This document shows, piece by piece, positions 29,112 to 37,519 of a DNA stretch of 64,000 bases; position 1 is the first letter of the stretch; each line of letters begins with the position of its first letter. The DNA is taken from positions 3,162,001 to 3,226,000 of the forward strand of contig NZ_CP026304.1 of assembly GCF_003054555.1 (NCBI RefSeq), given 5' to 3'. The translations under genes were made by a program, and so were the position numbers. Below the pieces are notes generated by a model. The model ran no database searches. It was not told where the DNA came from and saw nothing but the letters and a program-made list of their open reading frames with translations. This stretch comes from Streptomyces lunaelactis (GTDB lineage: Bacteria; Actinomycetota; Actinomycetes; Streptomycetales; Streptomycetaceae).

Positions 29112-29633
29112 CTACGGGATCACTACGACGGGGCGCTGCGCGCGTCGTGCGAGACGGCCCGCGACGGAGCCGAAGATGCGTCCCACGATGCCGTGCGTGG
29201 AGCCGACGACGATCGCGTCCGCGGAGTACTCCTGGCCGACCTCTTCGAGCTCGTGACAGATGTCGCCGCCGCGCTCGACCAGGATCCACGGCACCTCGGC
29301 GAGATAGTCCGCGCAGGCCAGCTCCAGACCGAGCACCTCGGTGCGGTGGTCCGGCACATCCACGAAGACGGGGGGCTCGCAGCCCGCCCAGACCGTGGTC
29401 GGCAGCCGATTGGCGACATGGACGATGATCAGGCCGGAGCCGAGCCTTCTGGCCATTCCGATGGCGTACGCGAGCGCCCGCTCACTGGAGGTCGATCCGT
29501 CGAAGCCGACGACGACTCCGTGCCGGAAGGCGGGATCGCAGGGGTGGCATGTCTCTTCTGCCGCTTGCAGGTCCGACAGTGGGTCGGCTACCTGCTTGCG
29601 GTCCGCGGGTTCGGGGATTTCGTGACCGGCCAT
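29112..29633 (-). CDS. Universal stress protein (UspA family)
   Basis: A single-domain Usp protein of 173 residues if it starts at ATG 29633. A TTG at 29675 would add 14 residues; a GAGGACC 19 bases from the ATG makes the choice unclear. The domain begins VVVGFDGSTSSERAL, and the nucleotide-binding loop is VVGSTHGIVGRIFGSVAGRL near the C-terminus, followed by RPVVVIP. The G-x2-G-x9-G(S) ATP-binding pattern is essentially present. Usp proteins accumulate under stress and redox change; the target is unknown. Confidence 0.88.
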   Translation of the reverse strand: MAGHEIPEPADRKQVADPLSDLQAAEETCHPCDPAFRHGVVVGFDGSTSSERALAYAIGMARRLGSGLIIVHVANRLPTTVWAGCEPPVFVDVPDHRTEVLGLELACADYLAEVPWILVERGGDICHELEEVGQEYSADAIVVGSTHGIVGRIFGSVAGRLARRAQRPVVVIP

Positions 29634-29675
29634 CGGTGTCTCGGCGAAGAAGGTCCTCTTGGGAGGAATCGTCAA

Positions 29676-29972
29676 GGAAGGGTGCGTCGGTTGGCAGGGC
29701 GGCGGAGCTGTGTCCGGGAATCATCTTCCCAACCCCATACCCCCAAGGGTACGGCGACACTCCTCTCCTGCCCAGGGCCTGCCCGCCCCATACGCGGCGT
29801 TCCAGGGAGCATGCCCGAGCCTGCCCGGGATGGCAATGCCGCTTGGTGTCTACAGCCGTCTGCGCGAGCCCGGTGGCACGTCCGGGCGGCGATCAGTGAC
29901 CAGAAGGCTCCGCCCTTCGTTGGGCATCCCCAGGACACCCCCTCGGTCCACCGGCGCCTTCAGGGAGCTTCC
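29676..29972. other. Intergenic region without a visible gene
   Basis: GC-rich sequence upstream of both the stress-protein gene and the small membrane protein. No ORF here has a convincing start or codon pattern. Confidence 0.5.
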
Positions 29973-30082
29973 GTGCACGCACGACAGTCCACCCCGGCCC
30001 CCGCACCCGCCCCTCTTCCCCCGCCTCCCACCCCTCGTCCGAGTCGGCCGGCGACGTCGTCCGCTGGGCGGCGTTCAGCTGT

Positions 30083-30319
30083 GTGCTCGTCCCCGTTGTG
30101 CTGGTCGTGTACGGGACGTCCGTCGGCGGGGCGGCAGCCGCGGCTCTCGGCCTCGCGGCCGTGACCGCCGCCTGCCGGGTGCTGCTGCGCCAGTCCGAGC
30201 GCAACGCCGCCCGGGCCCGCGCGGCCGAGTCTGCGCCACCCCGCGGCCGGCGGGCCAGGACGGCCGCGGGGGCGCATCGGGGCGGTCGGCACGGCGCGGG
30301 AAGTGCGCCCGGGGGCTGA
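30083..30319 (+). CDS. Small conserved membrane protein, 5' end uncertain
   Basis: From GTG 30083 the frame gives 78 residues: one hydrophobic double segment (VPVVLVVYGTSVGGAAAAAL, then GLAAVTAACRVLL) followed by a basic Arg/Gly tail. The same frame is open back to 29900 and reads SFRARTTVHPGP then ESAGDVVRWAAFSCVLVPVV, which looks like coding sequence, yet it has no ATG, GTG or TTG. A good GGGAG-GTG start (29973) opens a different frame that ends at 30164. The gene may be frame-shifted near 30020, or it may start at 30083. It resembles small membrane proteins seen upstream of adpA in Streptomyces; the function is unknown. Confidence 0.5.
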   Translation: MLVPVVLVVYGTSVGGAAAAALGLAAVTAACRVLLRQSERNAARARAAESAPPRGRRARTAAGAHRGGRHGAGSAPGG

Positions 30320-30705
30320 CGGGTTCACACCCTCACGCCCGCATATTTTCAGCCAACTTCGGGCCACCGGTCATCCCTTGGCGAAATGGCCTGCCAACCC
30401 CCTTGCCACCAGGCAGGAAAGGACCATTCGCGGCTCGCGCACCCTACGGGGACGGGCCATGCATGAAATGCACACTTCCCTGCGCGGCCCGTGAGTGGAA
30501 CGCTTCGTGATCGAATGCTTCGCGCCAAGTTGCCAAGTCGACATAGCGGGGCATGACGAACTTGTCACGGCGGCGCCACGGGACACAGTAGATTCGATCA
30601 TGAGTATCGAAGGCTCGGGACTCGTGCAAAACCGAGGGGAAACGTGCAGGAGCGAAAGGCCCAGAACGAACGGGGAGACGCGAACACCGAGGGGGGCTTA
30701 GCGTC
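30320..30705 (+). promoter_or_regulatory. adpA upstream region
   Basis: A 386-base gene-free leader, as usual for adpA. Two near-matches (9 of 10) to the AdpA site TGGCSNGWWY are TGGCGAAATG at 30379-30388 and, on the minus strand, TGGCGCGAAG at 30518-30527. They fit the known autoregulation of adpA but are short and could be chance. GAGGGGG stands about 13 bases before the start. Confidence 0.45.
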
Positions 30706-31923
30706 ATGAGTCAGGACTCCGCCGCACCGGAGGTGGCACGGAAGCTCTCCGGGCGCCGGCGCCGGGAAGTCGTCGCGGTGCTGCTGTTCAGCGGCGGCCC
30801 CATTTTTGAGAGTTCCATCCCGCTCTCGGTGTTCGGAATTGACCGTCAGGACGCCGGAGTTCCTCGCTATCGACTGCTCGTGTGCGGTGGCGAGGAGGGC
30901 CCGCTGCGGACCACCGGCGGGCTCGAACTGACCGCGCCCTACGGCCTGGAGGCGATCAGCAGAGCAGGCACTGTTGTCGTACCGGCCTGGCGGTCGATCA
31001 CCTCACCACCGCCGATCGAGGCACTCGATGCCTTGCGCAGAGCGCATGAGGAGGGGGCCAGAATAGTCGGCCTGTGCACCGGTGCGTTCGTGCTCGCCGC
31101 TGCCGGTCTGCTCGACGGCCGCCCGGCGACCACCCACTGGATGTACGCGCCGACGCTGGCCAAGAGATATCCGTCCGTCCATGTGGATCCGCGCGAGCTC
31201 TTCGTCGACGACGGCGATGTGCTCACCTCCGCGGGCACGGCGGCCGGAATCGACCTCTGCCTCCACATCGTGCGTACGGACCACGGCACCGAGGCGGCCG
31301 GGGCGCTCGCCCGCAGGCTGGTCGTGCCGCCGCGGCGCAGTGGCGGGCAAGAGCGTTATCTGGACAGGTCTTTACCAGAGGAAATCGGGTCGGACCCGCT
31401 GGCCGAGGTCGTTTCGTGGGCGCTGGAGCATCTCCATGAACAGTTCGACGTGGAGACCCTGGCGGCCCGGGCGTACATGAGCCGGCGCACCTTCGACCGG
31501 CGATTCCGCTCGCTCACCGGCAGCGCACCGCTGCAGTGGCTGATCACCCAGCGGGTGCTGCAGGCACAGCGGCTGCTCGAGACCTCCGACTACTCGGTCG
31601 ACGAGGTGGCGGGCCGCTGCGGCTTCCGCTCCCCGGTCGCCCTGCGTGGCCATTTCCGGCGCCAGCTGGGGTCCTCCCCGGCCGCGTACCGGGCGGCCTA
31701 CCGGGTACGCCGTCCGCAGAGCGAGCCCGCCCCGGCGGCGGTGGTGGAGTCGGTCGTACCGGTGCAGGCCTCCCCGCATGCCAGACGTGCTGCCGCGGCG
31801 TCGGGACCGTCCGGTCCTGCCGCCACATCGGCCGCGCCGCCGGAGCTCGGCAGACCCGGTCCGGACGTGTACGCGACAGGTCACGGCCGGCCGAGCCTCC
31901 CCGGCCAGCGGAGTGCGCCCTAG
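30706..31923 (+). CDS. adpA: AdpA, pleiotropic developmental and secondary-metabolism regulator
   Basis: A 405-residue AraC-family activator with an N-terminal DJ-1/PfpI (GATase1-like) dimerisation domain (VVAVLLFSGGPIFESSIPLS near 25, IVGLCTGAFVLAAAGLLDG near 120) and a C-terminal AraC DNA-binding domain (ARAYMSRRTFDRRFRSLTG near 255, EVAGRCGFRSPVALRGHFRR near 305). The tail after residue 335 is disordered, Ala/Pro-rich. Codon 223 is TTA, so translation should need the bldA leucyl-tRNA. Adjacency to oligoribonuclease is the conserved adpA-ornA arrangement. AdpA controls sporulation, secreted hydrolases and antibiotics in Streptomyces. Confidence 0.96.
   Translation: MSQDSAAPEVARKLSGRRRREVVAVLLFSGGPIFESSIPLSVFGIDRQDAGVPRYRLLVCGGEEGPLRTTGGLELTAPYGLEAISRAGTVVVPAWRSITSPPPIEALDALRRAHEEGARIVGLCTGAFVLAAAGLLDGRPATTHWMYAPTLAKRYPSVHVDPRELFVDDGDVLTSAGTAAGIDLCLHIVRTDHGTEAAGALARRLVVPPRRSGGQERYLDRSLPEEIGSDPLAEVVSWALEHLHEQFDVETLAARAYMSRRTFDRRFRSLTGSAPLQWLITQRVLQAQRLLETSDYSVDEVAGRCGFRSPVALRGHFRRQLGSSPAAYRAAYRVRRPQSEPAPAAVVESVVPVQASPHARRAAAASGPSGPAATSAAPPELGRPGPDVYATGHGRPSLPGQRSAP
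31372..31374 (+). promoter_or_regulatory. adpA: In-frame TTA leucine codon in adpA (bldA dependence)
   Basis: The codon lies between the DJ-1-like and AraC domains (LDRS-L-PEEIG). TTA is the rarest codon in Streptomyces and couples adpA translation to bldA. Confidence 0.95.
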
Positions 31924-32027
31924 GGTCTTTCGTTTGGATCGGGTCGGATGAGTGAGCGGCCCGCCGCGGAGCGGCTGATGTCACTGCGGTGCGTGCGAGC
32001 CCGGCACGATCCAAACGAGAGGCCTCA
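31922..32027. mobile_element. MITE-like inverted-repeat element between adpA and ornA
   Basis: TCGTTTGGATCG at 31930-31941 and its exact complement CGATCCAAACGA at 32007-32018 are 65 bases apart. The similarity continues outward (GGGTCTT against GAGGCCTC) and inward. The total of about 105 bases has no ORF. Its ends look like those of a small IS-derived element. It begins at the adpA stop codon. Confidence 0.6.
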
Positions 32028-32063
32028 GGCCGGCCGATCGCCGGGCGGCCTAAGGTAGGACGC

Positions 32064-32666
32064 ATGAACGACCGCATGGTGTGGATCGACTGCGAGATGA
32101 CCGGGCTCTCGTTGACGGACGACGCACTCATCGAGGTGGCCGCTTTGGTCACCGACTCGGAACTGAACGTGCTCGGCGACGGCGTGGACATCGTGGTCCG
32201 CCCACCGGACGCCGCGCTGGAGACGATGCCCGAGGTGGTGCGGCAGATGCACACCGCCTCGGGCCTCCTCGACGAGCTGGCGGGCGGCACCACGCTCGCA
32301 GCCGCCGAGGAGCAGGTCATGGCGTACGTGAGGGAGCACGTCAAGGAGCCGGGCAAGGCCCCGCTGTGCGGGAACTCGGTCGGCACCGACCGCGGCTTCC
32401 TGCTGCGCGACATGCCGACGCTGGAGAGCTACCTCCACTACCGGATCGTCGATGTCTCCTCGGTCAAGGAACTGGCCCGGCGCTGGTACCCGAGGGCGTA
32501 CTTCAACAGTCCGGAGAAGAACGGCAACCACCGGGCGCTGGCGGACATCCGCGAATCCATCGCCGAGCTGCGCTACTACCGCGAGGCGGTCTTCGTGCCG
32601 CAGCCCGGACCGGACTCGGACACCGCGAAGAAGATCGCGGCGAAGCACGTCCTGCCCACGGAATGA
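32064..32666 (+). CDS. orn: Oligoribonuclease (DEDDh 3'-5' exoribonuclease)
   Basis: A 200-residue enzyme that degrades 2-5 nt RNA remnants and linear dinucleotides such as pGpG. DEDDh residues are visible: WIDCEMTGL (Asp, Glu near 10-12), SVGTDRGFL (Asp near 112) and [10 protein letters not shown] (His and Asp near 158-163). ATG 32064 has AGGTAGGA upstream. It is known as ornA beside adpA in Streptomyces. Its pGpG-degrading role gives a functional link to the c-di-GMP protein at 58866. Confidence 0.96.
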   Translation: MNDRMVWIDCEMTGLSLTDDALIEVAALVTDSELNVLGDGVDIVVRPPDAALETMPEVVRQMHTASGLLDELAGGTTLAAAEEQVMAYVREHVKEPGKAPLCGNSVGTDRGFLLRDMPTLESYLHYRIVDVSSVKELARRWYPRAYFNSPEKNGNHRALADIRESIAELRYYREAVFVPQPGPDSDTAKKIAAKHVLPTE

Positions 32667-32812
32667 GGCGGGCGTGAGGCGGGGCCGAGGCAAGTGGGGC
32701 GCGGGAACGAGGCGGGAATGAGCCCCGCGTCAGGGCCGCGATAACCCGGGCGCGAGCACCCTCCCCGACCCTGTACACTTTTCCTCGGCCGGTCGGGAAG
32801 AAGACCGGTCTT

Positions 32813-32886
32813 GGTGGGTATAGCTCAGACGGTAGAGCACCTGGTTGTGGTCCAGGATGTCGCGGGTTCGAGTCCCGTTACTCACC
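32813..32886 (+). tRNA. tRNA-His (anticodon GTG)
   Basis: A complete cloverleaf: acceptor GTGGGTA with TACTCAC (32814-32820, 32879-32885), D-arm GCTCAGACGGTAGAGC, anticodon stem CTGGTTGTGGTCCAG with GTG, T-arm CGGGTTCGAGTCCCG. A G precedes the acceptor as expected for tRNA-His (G-1). CCA is not encoded. Confidence 0.96.
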
Positions 32887-32892
32887 CTGAAC

Positions 32893-32933
32893 GATCAAGG
32901 GCCCCGGTCTTCGGACCGGGGCCCTTGATCTTT
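32893..32933 (+). terminator. Terminator after tRNA-His
   Basis: A perfect 17-base stem (32893-32909 with 32914-32930) is closed by a TTCG tetraloop and followed by TTT. It also faces the convergent cebR gene. Confidence 0.92.
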
Positions 32934-32975
32934 GTCGCGCACGTGACCTTCGTCACGTGATCCCTGTCGCGCGCT

Positions 32976-34025
32976 CTACGACGACTCGCGTACGACCAGC
33001 TCCGTCGGGAGCACGATCTGCGGCAGCTCCGCCGGGCGGCCCGCTATCTCCTGCAGCAGCACCTGGGCCATCGTGCGGCCCATCTCCTCGATCGGCTGGC
33101 GCACGCTGGTGAGCGCCGGGTCCATATGGCGGGCCACCGCCGAGTCGTCGAAGCCGACGAGCGCCACATCGTCCGGAATCCGGCGGCCCGCCTCGCGCAG
33201 TACGTGCCGCGCGCCCGCCGCCATCACGTCCGAGGCCGCGAAGACCGCGTCCAGCTGCGGGCAGCGCTCCAGAAGCTCCCGCATCGCCCGGCGGCCGCCC
33301 TCCTCGGTGAAGTCGGCGGGGGCCGTCAGCTCGGTGTCGGGGAACCGGCCCGCCGCCGTCAGGGCCGCGCGGTAGCCGTCGAGCCGGCACTGGGCTCCGT
33401 ACACATCGAGGCGTCCGGTGATCGTCGCGATGGTGCGGCGGCCGCGCGCGAGCAGATGCGCCACGGCGCTGCGCGCACCCTCGAAGTTGTCGGAGTCGAC
33501 CGCGGCGAGCGTCTCGCGCGCGGACCTGCGGCCGCTGATGACGGCCGGGATGGCGAGCTGCTCCAGCATGTCGGGGATCGGGTCGTCGGCGTGCACCGAG
33601 ACGAGCAGGACGCCGTCCACGCGGTGGGCTGCCAGATACGTGGCGAGCCGGCGGCGCTCGCGGTCGCTGCCGGCGAGGGTCAGCAGCAGCTGCATCTCGG
33701 TGTCGGCGAGAGCCGCTCCGACGCCGCGGACCATGTCGGAGAAGTACGGCTCGGCGAAGAACCGGTCCTCCGGCTCCGGCACGACGAGCGCGATCGCGTC
33801 GGTGCGGTTGGCGGCGAGCGCGCGGGCGGCGCGATTGGGTACGTAGCCCAGTTCGGCGACGGCCGCCTCGACGGCGGCGCGCGTGCGGTCGCTGACCCGC
33901 GGCGAGCCGTTGATCACCCGGGAGACCGTGCCACGCCCAACTCCGGCGCGTGCCGCCACCTCTTCGAGGGTGGGTCTGCCTGTGCGCCGTCCCTCGTTGC
34001 GCGTACGGATTGTCCGAGACACCAT
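32976..34025 (-). CDS. cebR: CebR, LacI-family repressor of cello-oligosaccharide use
   Basis: A 349-residue LacI/GalR regulator. The N-terminal HTH is TLEEVAARAGVGRGTVSRVI and the rest is a periplasmic-binding-protein-like effector domain ending VVLIPTEL-type sequence. The start is ATG 34025, with GGGGAGG at good distance; 28 further open codons upstream run into the promoter region. It is divergent from cebEFG, and its expected operator TGGGAGCGCTCCCA lies between them. In Streptomyces, CebR releases DNA when cellobiose or cellotriose binds. Confidence 0.92.
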   Translation of the reverse strand: MVSRTIRTRNEGRRTGRPTLEEVAARAGVGRGTVSRVINGSPRVSDRTRAAVEAAVAELGYVPNRAARALAANRTDAIALVVPEPEDRFFAEPYFSDMVRGVGAALADTEMQLLLTLAGSDRERRRLATYLAAHRVDGVLLVSVHADDPIPDMLEQLAIPAVISGRRSARETLAAVDSDNFEGARSAVAHLLARGRRTIATITGRLDVYGAQCRLDGYRAALTAAGRFPDTELTAPADFTEEGGRRAMRELLERCPQLDAVFAASDVMAAGARHVLREAGRRIPDDVALVGFDDSAVARHMDPALTSVRQPIEEMGRTMAQVLLQEIAGRPAELPQIVLPTELVVRESS

Positions 34026-34117
34026 GTCCGCCTCCCCAGGCTCCCAGGCCGAGAACATTACGTGTCGGCTGCCTTGACACCCCTTCAGCGAGCCGCGACC
34101 CTTCAACACATCACATA

Positions 34118-34131
34118 TGGGAGCGCTCCCA
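34118..34131. promoter_or_regulatory. CebR operator upstream of cebE
   Basis: TGGGAGCGCTCCCA is an exact 14-base palindrome identical to the known CebR box, placed between cebR and cebE. Confidence 0.95.
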
Positions 34132-34249
34132 CCGTACCTGACTCATACACGACCCGCACGTTCCCCGCCCGAGCCGCAGAGCATCAACGTCACTGCGCCG
34201 CACGCCAGTTGGCCGGGGGGTCGGCACGTCATGGCACAAGGAGGACGCA

Positions 34250-35563
34250 ATGCGCAGGGCAGTAATCCTCGCGGTCGTCGCCGCGCTCGGCGCCGGTCTG
34301 CTGGCCGGCTGTGCCGAGGACAGCGACGAACCCACCGGCAGTGCGTCGAACGGCGGCGGTGGGGGCAAGGGCAGAACCACGCTCACCGTAGGGGTCTTCG
34401 GGGCCTTCGGCCTCAAGGAAGCAGGCCTTTACGACGAGTACATGAAGCTCAACAAGAACATCGTGATCCAGCAGACCTCGATCGAGCGCAACGAGAACTA
34501 CTACCCGCAGCTGCTCACCCACCTGGGCACCGGCAGCGGACTCGCCGACATCCAGGCCGTCGAGGTCAACAACATCGCCGAGATCACCGCCACGCAGTCG
34601 GGCAAGCTCGTCGACCTGGGCAAGGCGGAGGGGGTCCAGAAGGACGCGTTCCTGCCGTGGAAGTGGGAGCAGGCCACCTCAAAGGACGGCAGGACGGTCG
34701 CTCTTGGCACCGACATAGGGCCGCAGGGCATCTGCTACCGCAAGGACCTCTTCGCCAAGGCCGGGCTGCCCACCGACCGTGAGGCGGTCGGCAAGCTGTG
34801 GGCGGGCGACTGGAACAAGTACCTGGACGCGGGCAAGCAGTTCAAGTCCAAGGCGCCCAAGGGCGTGGCGTTCGTGGACTCCGCGACCGGCGTGATGTCG
34901 GCGATCACCGGCAGCAACGAGAACCGCTTCTACGACAAGGACGGCAAGATCGTCTACAAGACGAACCCTGCCGTGAAGCAGGCCTGGGACACCGCCGCGG
35001 CGTTCGCGACGGAGGGACTGACCGGCAAGCTCCAGCAGTTCACCCCGGCCTGGGACCAGGGCTTCGCGAACGGCACCTTCGCGACCGTCTCCTGCCCGGC
35101 CTGGATGCTCGGCTACATCCAGGACAAGGGCGGGGCCGCGGGCAAGGACAAGTGGGACGTGGCCGCCGCGCCCAGGCCGAGCAACTGGGGCGGCTCCTTC
35201 CTGACCGTTCCCGACGCCGGCAAGAACAAGGCCGAGGCGGCGAAGCTCGCGGCCTGGCTGACCGCGCCCGAACAGCAGGCGAAGCTCTTCGCCGAGCGCG
35301 GCAGCTTCCCGAGCGCCAAGGCCGCGTACGCGCTGCCCGAGGTCTCCGGCGCCAAGCACGCCTACTTCGGGGGCGCGCCCATCGGACAGATCTTCTCGAA
35401 GGCCGCCGAGGGCGTACCGGTCCAGATCATCGGCCCGAAGGACCTGATCATCGCGCAGAACCTCGGGGACATCGGGATGCTCCAGGTCGACCAGAAGGGC
35501 CGTTCCTCCAAGGAGGGCTGGGACGCGGCCGTGAAGGCGATCGACAACGCGCTGGACCAGTGA
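34250..35563 (+). CDS. cebE: CebE, cellobiose/cellotriose-binding lipoprotein
   Basis: A 437-residue extracellular solute-binding protein (family 1) of a carbohydrate ABC importer. The signal peptide ends in the lipobox LLAGC (Cys near 22), so the mature protein is lipid-anchored. AAGGAGG lies seven bases before the ATG. It captures cello-oligosaccharides and hands them to CebF/CebG. The ATPase is not encoded here; in Streptomyces the shared MsiK supplies it. Confidence 0.93.
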   Translation: MRRAVILAVVAALGAGLLAGCAEDSDEPTGSASNGGGGGKGRTTLTVGVFGAFGLKEAGLYDEYMKLNKNIVIQQTSIERNENYYPQLLTHLGTGSGLADIQAVEVNNIAEITATQSGKLVDLGKAEGVQKDAFLPWKWEQATSKDGRTVALGTDIGPQGICYRKDLFAKAGLPTDREAVGKLWAGDWNKYLDAGKQFKSKAPKGVAFVDSATGVMSAITGSNENRFYDKDGKIVYKTNPAVKQAWDTAAAFATEGLTGKLQQFTPAWDQGFANGTFATVSCPAWMLGYIQDKGGAAGKDKWDVAAAPRPSNWGGSFLTVPDAGKNKAEAAKLAAWLTAPEQQAKLFAERGSFPSAKAAYALPEVSGAKHAYFGGAPIGQIFSKAAEGVPVQIIGPKDLIIAQNLGDIGMLQVDQKGRSSKEGWDAAVKAIDNALDQ

Positions 35564-35565
35564 GC

Positions 35566-36579
35566 ATGAAGTCCGCCACTTCGGAAGAAGCCGCCGTGCC
35601 CTCCTCGGGGGAGGAGGGCACGGCCCCGCCGCGCGCGGTGGAGGTGTCCGCGGACGACGAACGCCGCCGGGCCCGGCGCAGCCGCCGCTACCGGCTGGAT
35701 GTGAGGTGGAGCCCGTACGCCTTTGTCATGCCGTTCTTCGTCTTCTTCCTGGCGTTCGGGCTCTTCCCGCTGCTCTACACCGGCTGGGCCTCGCTGCACC
35801 GGGTGGAGCTGACGGCGCCCACCGACATGGAGTGGGTGGGGCTGCGGAACTTCTCGCGGCTGCTCGAGGACGAGTTCTTCTGGAACGCGCTGAAGAACAC
35901 CGTGACGATCGGGCTGATCTCCACGGTGCCGCAGCTGCTCATCGCACTCGGCATCGCGCATCTGCTGAACTACCGGCTGCGCGGCTCGATGTTCTTCCGG
36001 GTGGCCGCGCTGACTCCGTACGCCACCTCGGTCGCCGCGGCCACGCTCGTCTTCGTGCTCCTCTTCGGGCGCGACTACGGGATGATCAACTGGGCGCTGG
36101 GGCTGGTCGGTTTCGACCATGTCGACTGGCAGAACGGCGAATGGACCTCCCAGCTGGCCGTCTCCACCATCGTGATCTGGCGGTGGACGGGGTACAACGC
36201 CCTGATCTATCTGGCCGCGATGCAGGCCATCCCGAACGATCTCTACGAGTCGGCCGCGCTGGACGGGGCCTCGCGCTGGCAGCAGTTCAGGCATGTCACC
36301 ATCCCCTCACTGCGGCCGACGATCCTGTTCACCTGTGTGGTCTCGACGATCGGCGCCACGCAACTGTTCGGTGAGCCCCTGCTGTTCAACGGCAGCGCGG
36401 GCGCGACGGGCGGTGCCGACCATCAGTTCCAGACGCTCGGGCTCTATCTGTACGAGCAGGGCTGGGTGAATCTCCACCTCGGCCGGGCCTCGGCGATCGC
36501 CTGGGCGATGTTCCTGATCCTGCTGGTGATCGGCGCGGTGAACTGGCTGCTCGCCCGCCGGCTGAGCAAGAGCGCGTAG
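35566..36579 (+). CDS. cebF: CebF, sugar ABC transporter permease
   Basis: A 337-residue permease with six membrane segments after a 45-residue charged cytoplasmic N-terminus. The EAA-loop-like ATPase contact is NDLYESAALDGASRWQQFRH near 220. ATG 35566 is two bases past the cebE stop; a GTG at 35560 overlapping that stop is an alternative. It works as partner of CebG. Confidence 0.92.
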   Translation: MKSATSEEAAVPSSGEEGTAPPRAVEVSADDERRRARRSRRYRLDVRWSPYAFVMPFFVFFLAFGLFPLLYTGWASLHRVELTAPTDMEWVGLRNFSRLLEDEFFWNALKNTVTIGLISTVPQLLIALGIAHLLNYRLRGSMFFRVAALTPYATSVAAATLVFVLLFGRDYGMINWALGLVGFDHVDWQNGEWTSQLAVSTIVIWRWTGYNALIYLAAMQAIPNDLYESAALDGASRWQQFRHVTIPSLRPTILFTCVVSTIGATQLFGEPLLFNGSAGATGGADHQFQTLGLYLYEQGWVNLHLGRASAIAWAMFLILLVIGAVNWLLARRLSKSA

Positions 36580-36588
36580 GGGGACGAA

Positions 36589-37434
36589 ATGTTGAGCGCC
36601 AAACGTGCCGGACGCCAGCTGCACGGCGGCCGGATCACCCATGCCGTACTGATCGTGTTCACCATCGGCTCGCTCTTTCCGCTGGTGTGGACGGCGATCG
36701 CGGCCTCCCGCAGCAGCTCCCGGCTCGCCCAGACTCCCCCGCCCTTCTGGTTCGGCGGCAATCTCTTCAAGAATCTGGAGATCGCCTGGACCGACGCCAA
36801 TATGGGCACCGCCCTGCTCAACACGACGGTCGTCGCCGGATCGATCGCGGCCGGGACCGTGCTCTTCTCGACGCTCGCCGGCTTCGCCTTCGCCAAACTC
36901 CGCTTCCGCTTCAAGAACCTCCTTCTGGTGCTGGTGATCGGCACGATGATGGTGCCGCCGCAGCTCAGCGTCGTACCGCTGTACATGCTGATCGCCGAGC
37001 TGTCCTGGACCGATCAGCTGCAGTCCGTCATCCTGCCCACCCTGGTCAGCGCCTTCGGCGTGTTCTTCATGCGGCAGTACCTGATCGAGGCGCTGCCCAC
37101 CGAGCTGATCGAGGCGGCCCGGGTGGACGGCGCGAACAGCTGGCGCGTGGTGTGGCACATCGTCTTCCCAGCGGCGCGGCCCGCGATGGCGGTGCTGGGC
37201 ATGCTGACTTTTGTGATGGCCTGGAACGACTTCTTCTGGCCGATCATCGCGCTGACCCAGAACGGCAGCCCGACCGTGCAGGTGGCGCTGACCGGGCTCG
37301 GCCGCGGCTATATCCCCGACCAGTCGGTGATCATGGCCGGCGCACTGCTGGGCACGCTGCCGCTGCTGATCGCCTTCGTCGTCTTCGGCAAGCACATCGT
37401 CGGCGGCATCATGCAGGGCGCGGTCAAGGGCTGA
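36589..37434 (+). CDS. cebG: CebG, sugar ABC transporter permease
   Basis: A 281-residue permease with six membrane segments. The EAA loop is TELIEAARVDGANSWRVVWH near 170. GGGGGACG stands close before the ATG, nine bases after the cebF stop. It forms the membrane channel together with CebF. Confidence 0.92.
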   Translation: MLSAKRAGRQLHGGRITHAVLIVFTIGSLFPLVWTAIAASRSSSRLAQTPPPFWFGGNLFKNLEIAWTDANMGTALLNTTVVAGSIAAGTVLFSTLAGFAFAKLRFRFKNLLLVLVIGTMMVPPQLSVVPLYMLIAELSWTDQLQSVILPTLVSAFGVFFMRQYLIEALPTELIEAARVDGANSWRVVWHIVFPAARPAMAVLGMLTFVMAWNDFFWPIIALTQNGSPTVQVALTGLGRGYIPDQSVIMAGALLGTLPLLIAFVVFGKHIVGGIMQGAVKG

Positions 37435-37505
37435 CGACGCGCCGCCGGCTCAAGGACCGACACCTGGACTGACACCTCCTCACAGTCCCTTATCCACACA
37501 CACGT

Positions 37506-37519
37506 TGGGAGCTCACCCA
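37506..37519. promoter_or_regulatory. Second CebR-like site overlapping the bglC start
   Basis: TGGGAGCTCACCCA matches the CebR palindrome at 12 of 14 positions. It contains the ribosome binding site GGGAG, and its last base is the A of the bglC start codon. Confidence 0.6.

Noticed and set aside
30444..30707. Minus-strand ORF in the adpA leader
   Set aside because: No ribosome site, poor codon bias and location in a known regulatory leader.
32813..32886. Attachment site of an integrative element at tRNA-His or tRNA-Lys
   Set aside because: No integrase gene and no direct repeat of the tRNA 3' end are visible nearby; both tRNAs are followed directly by terminators.
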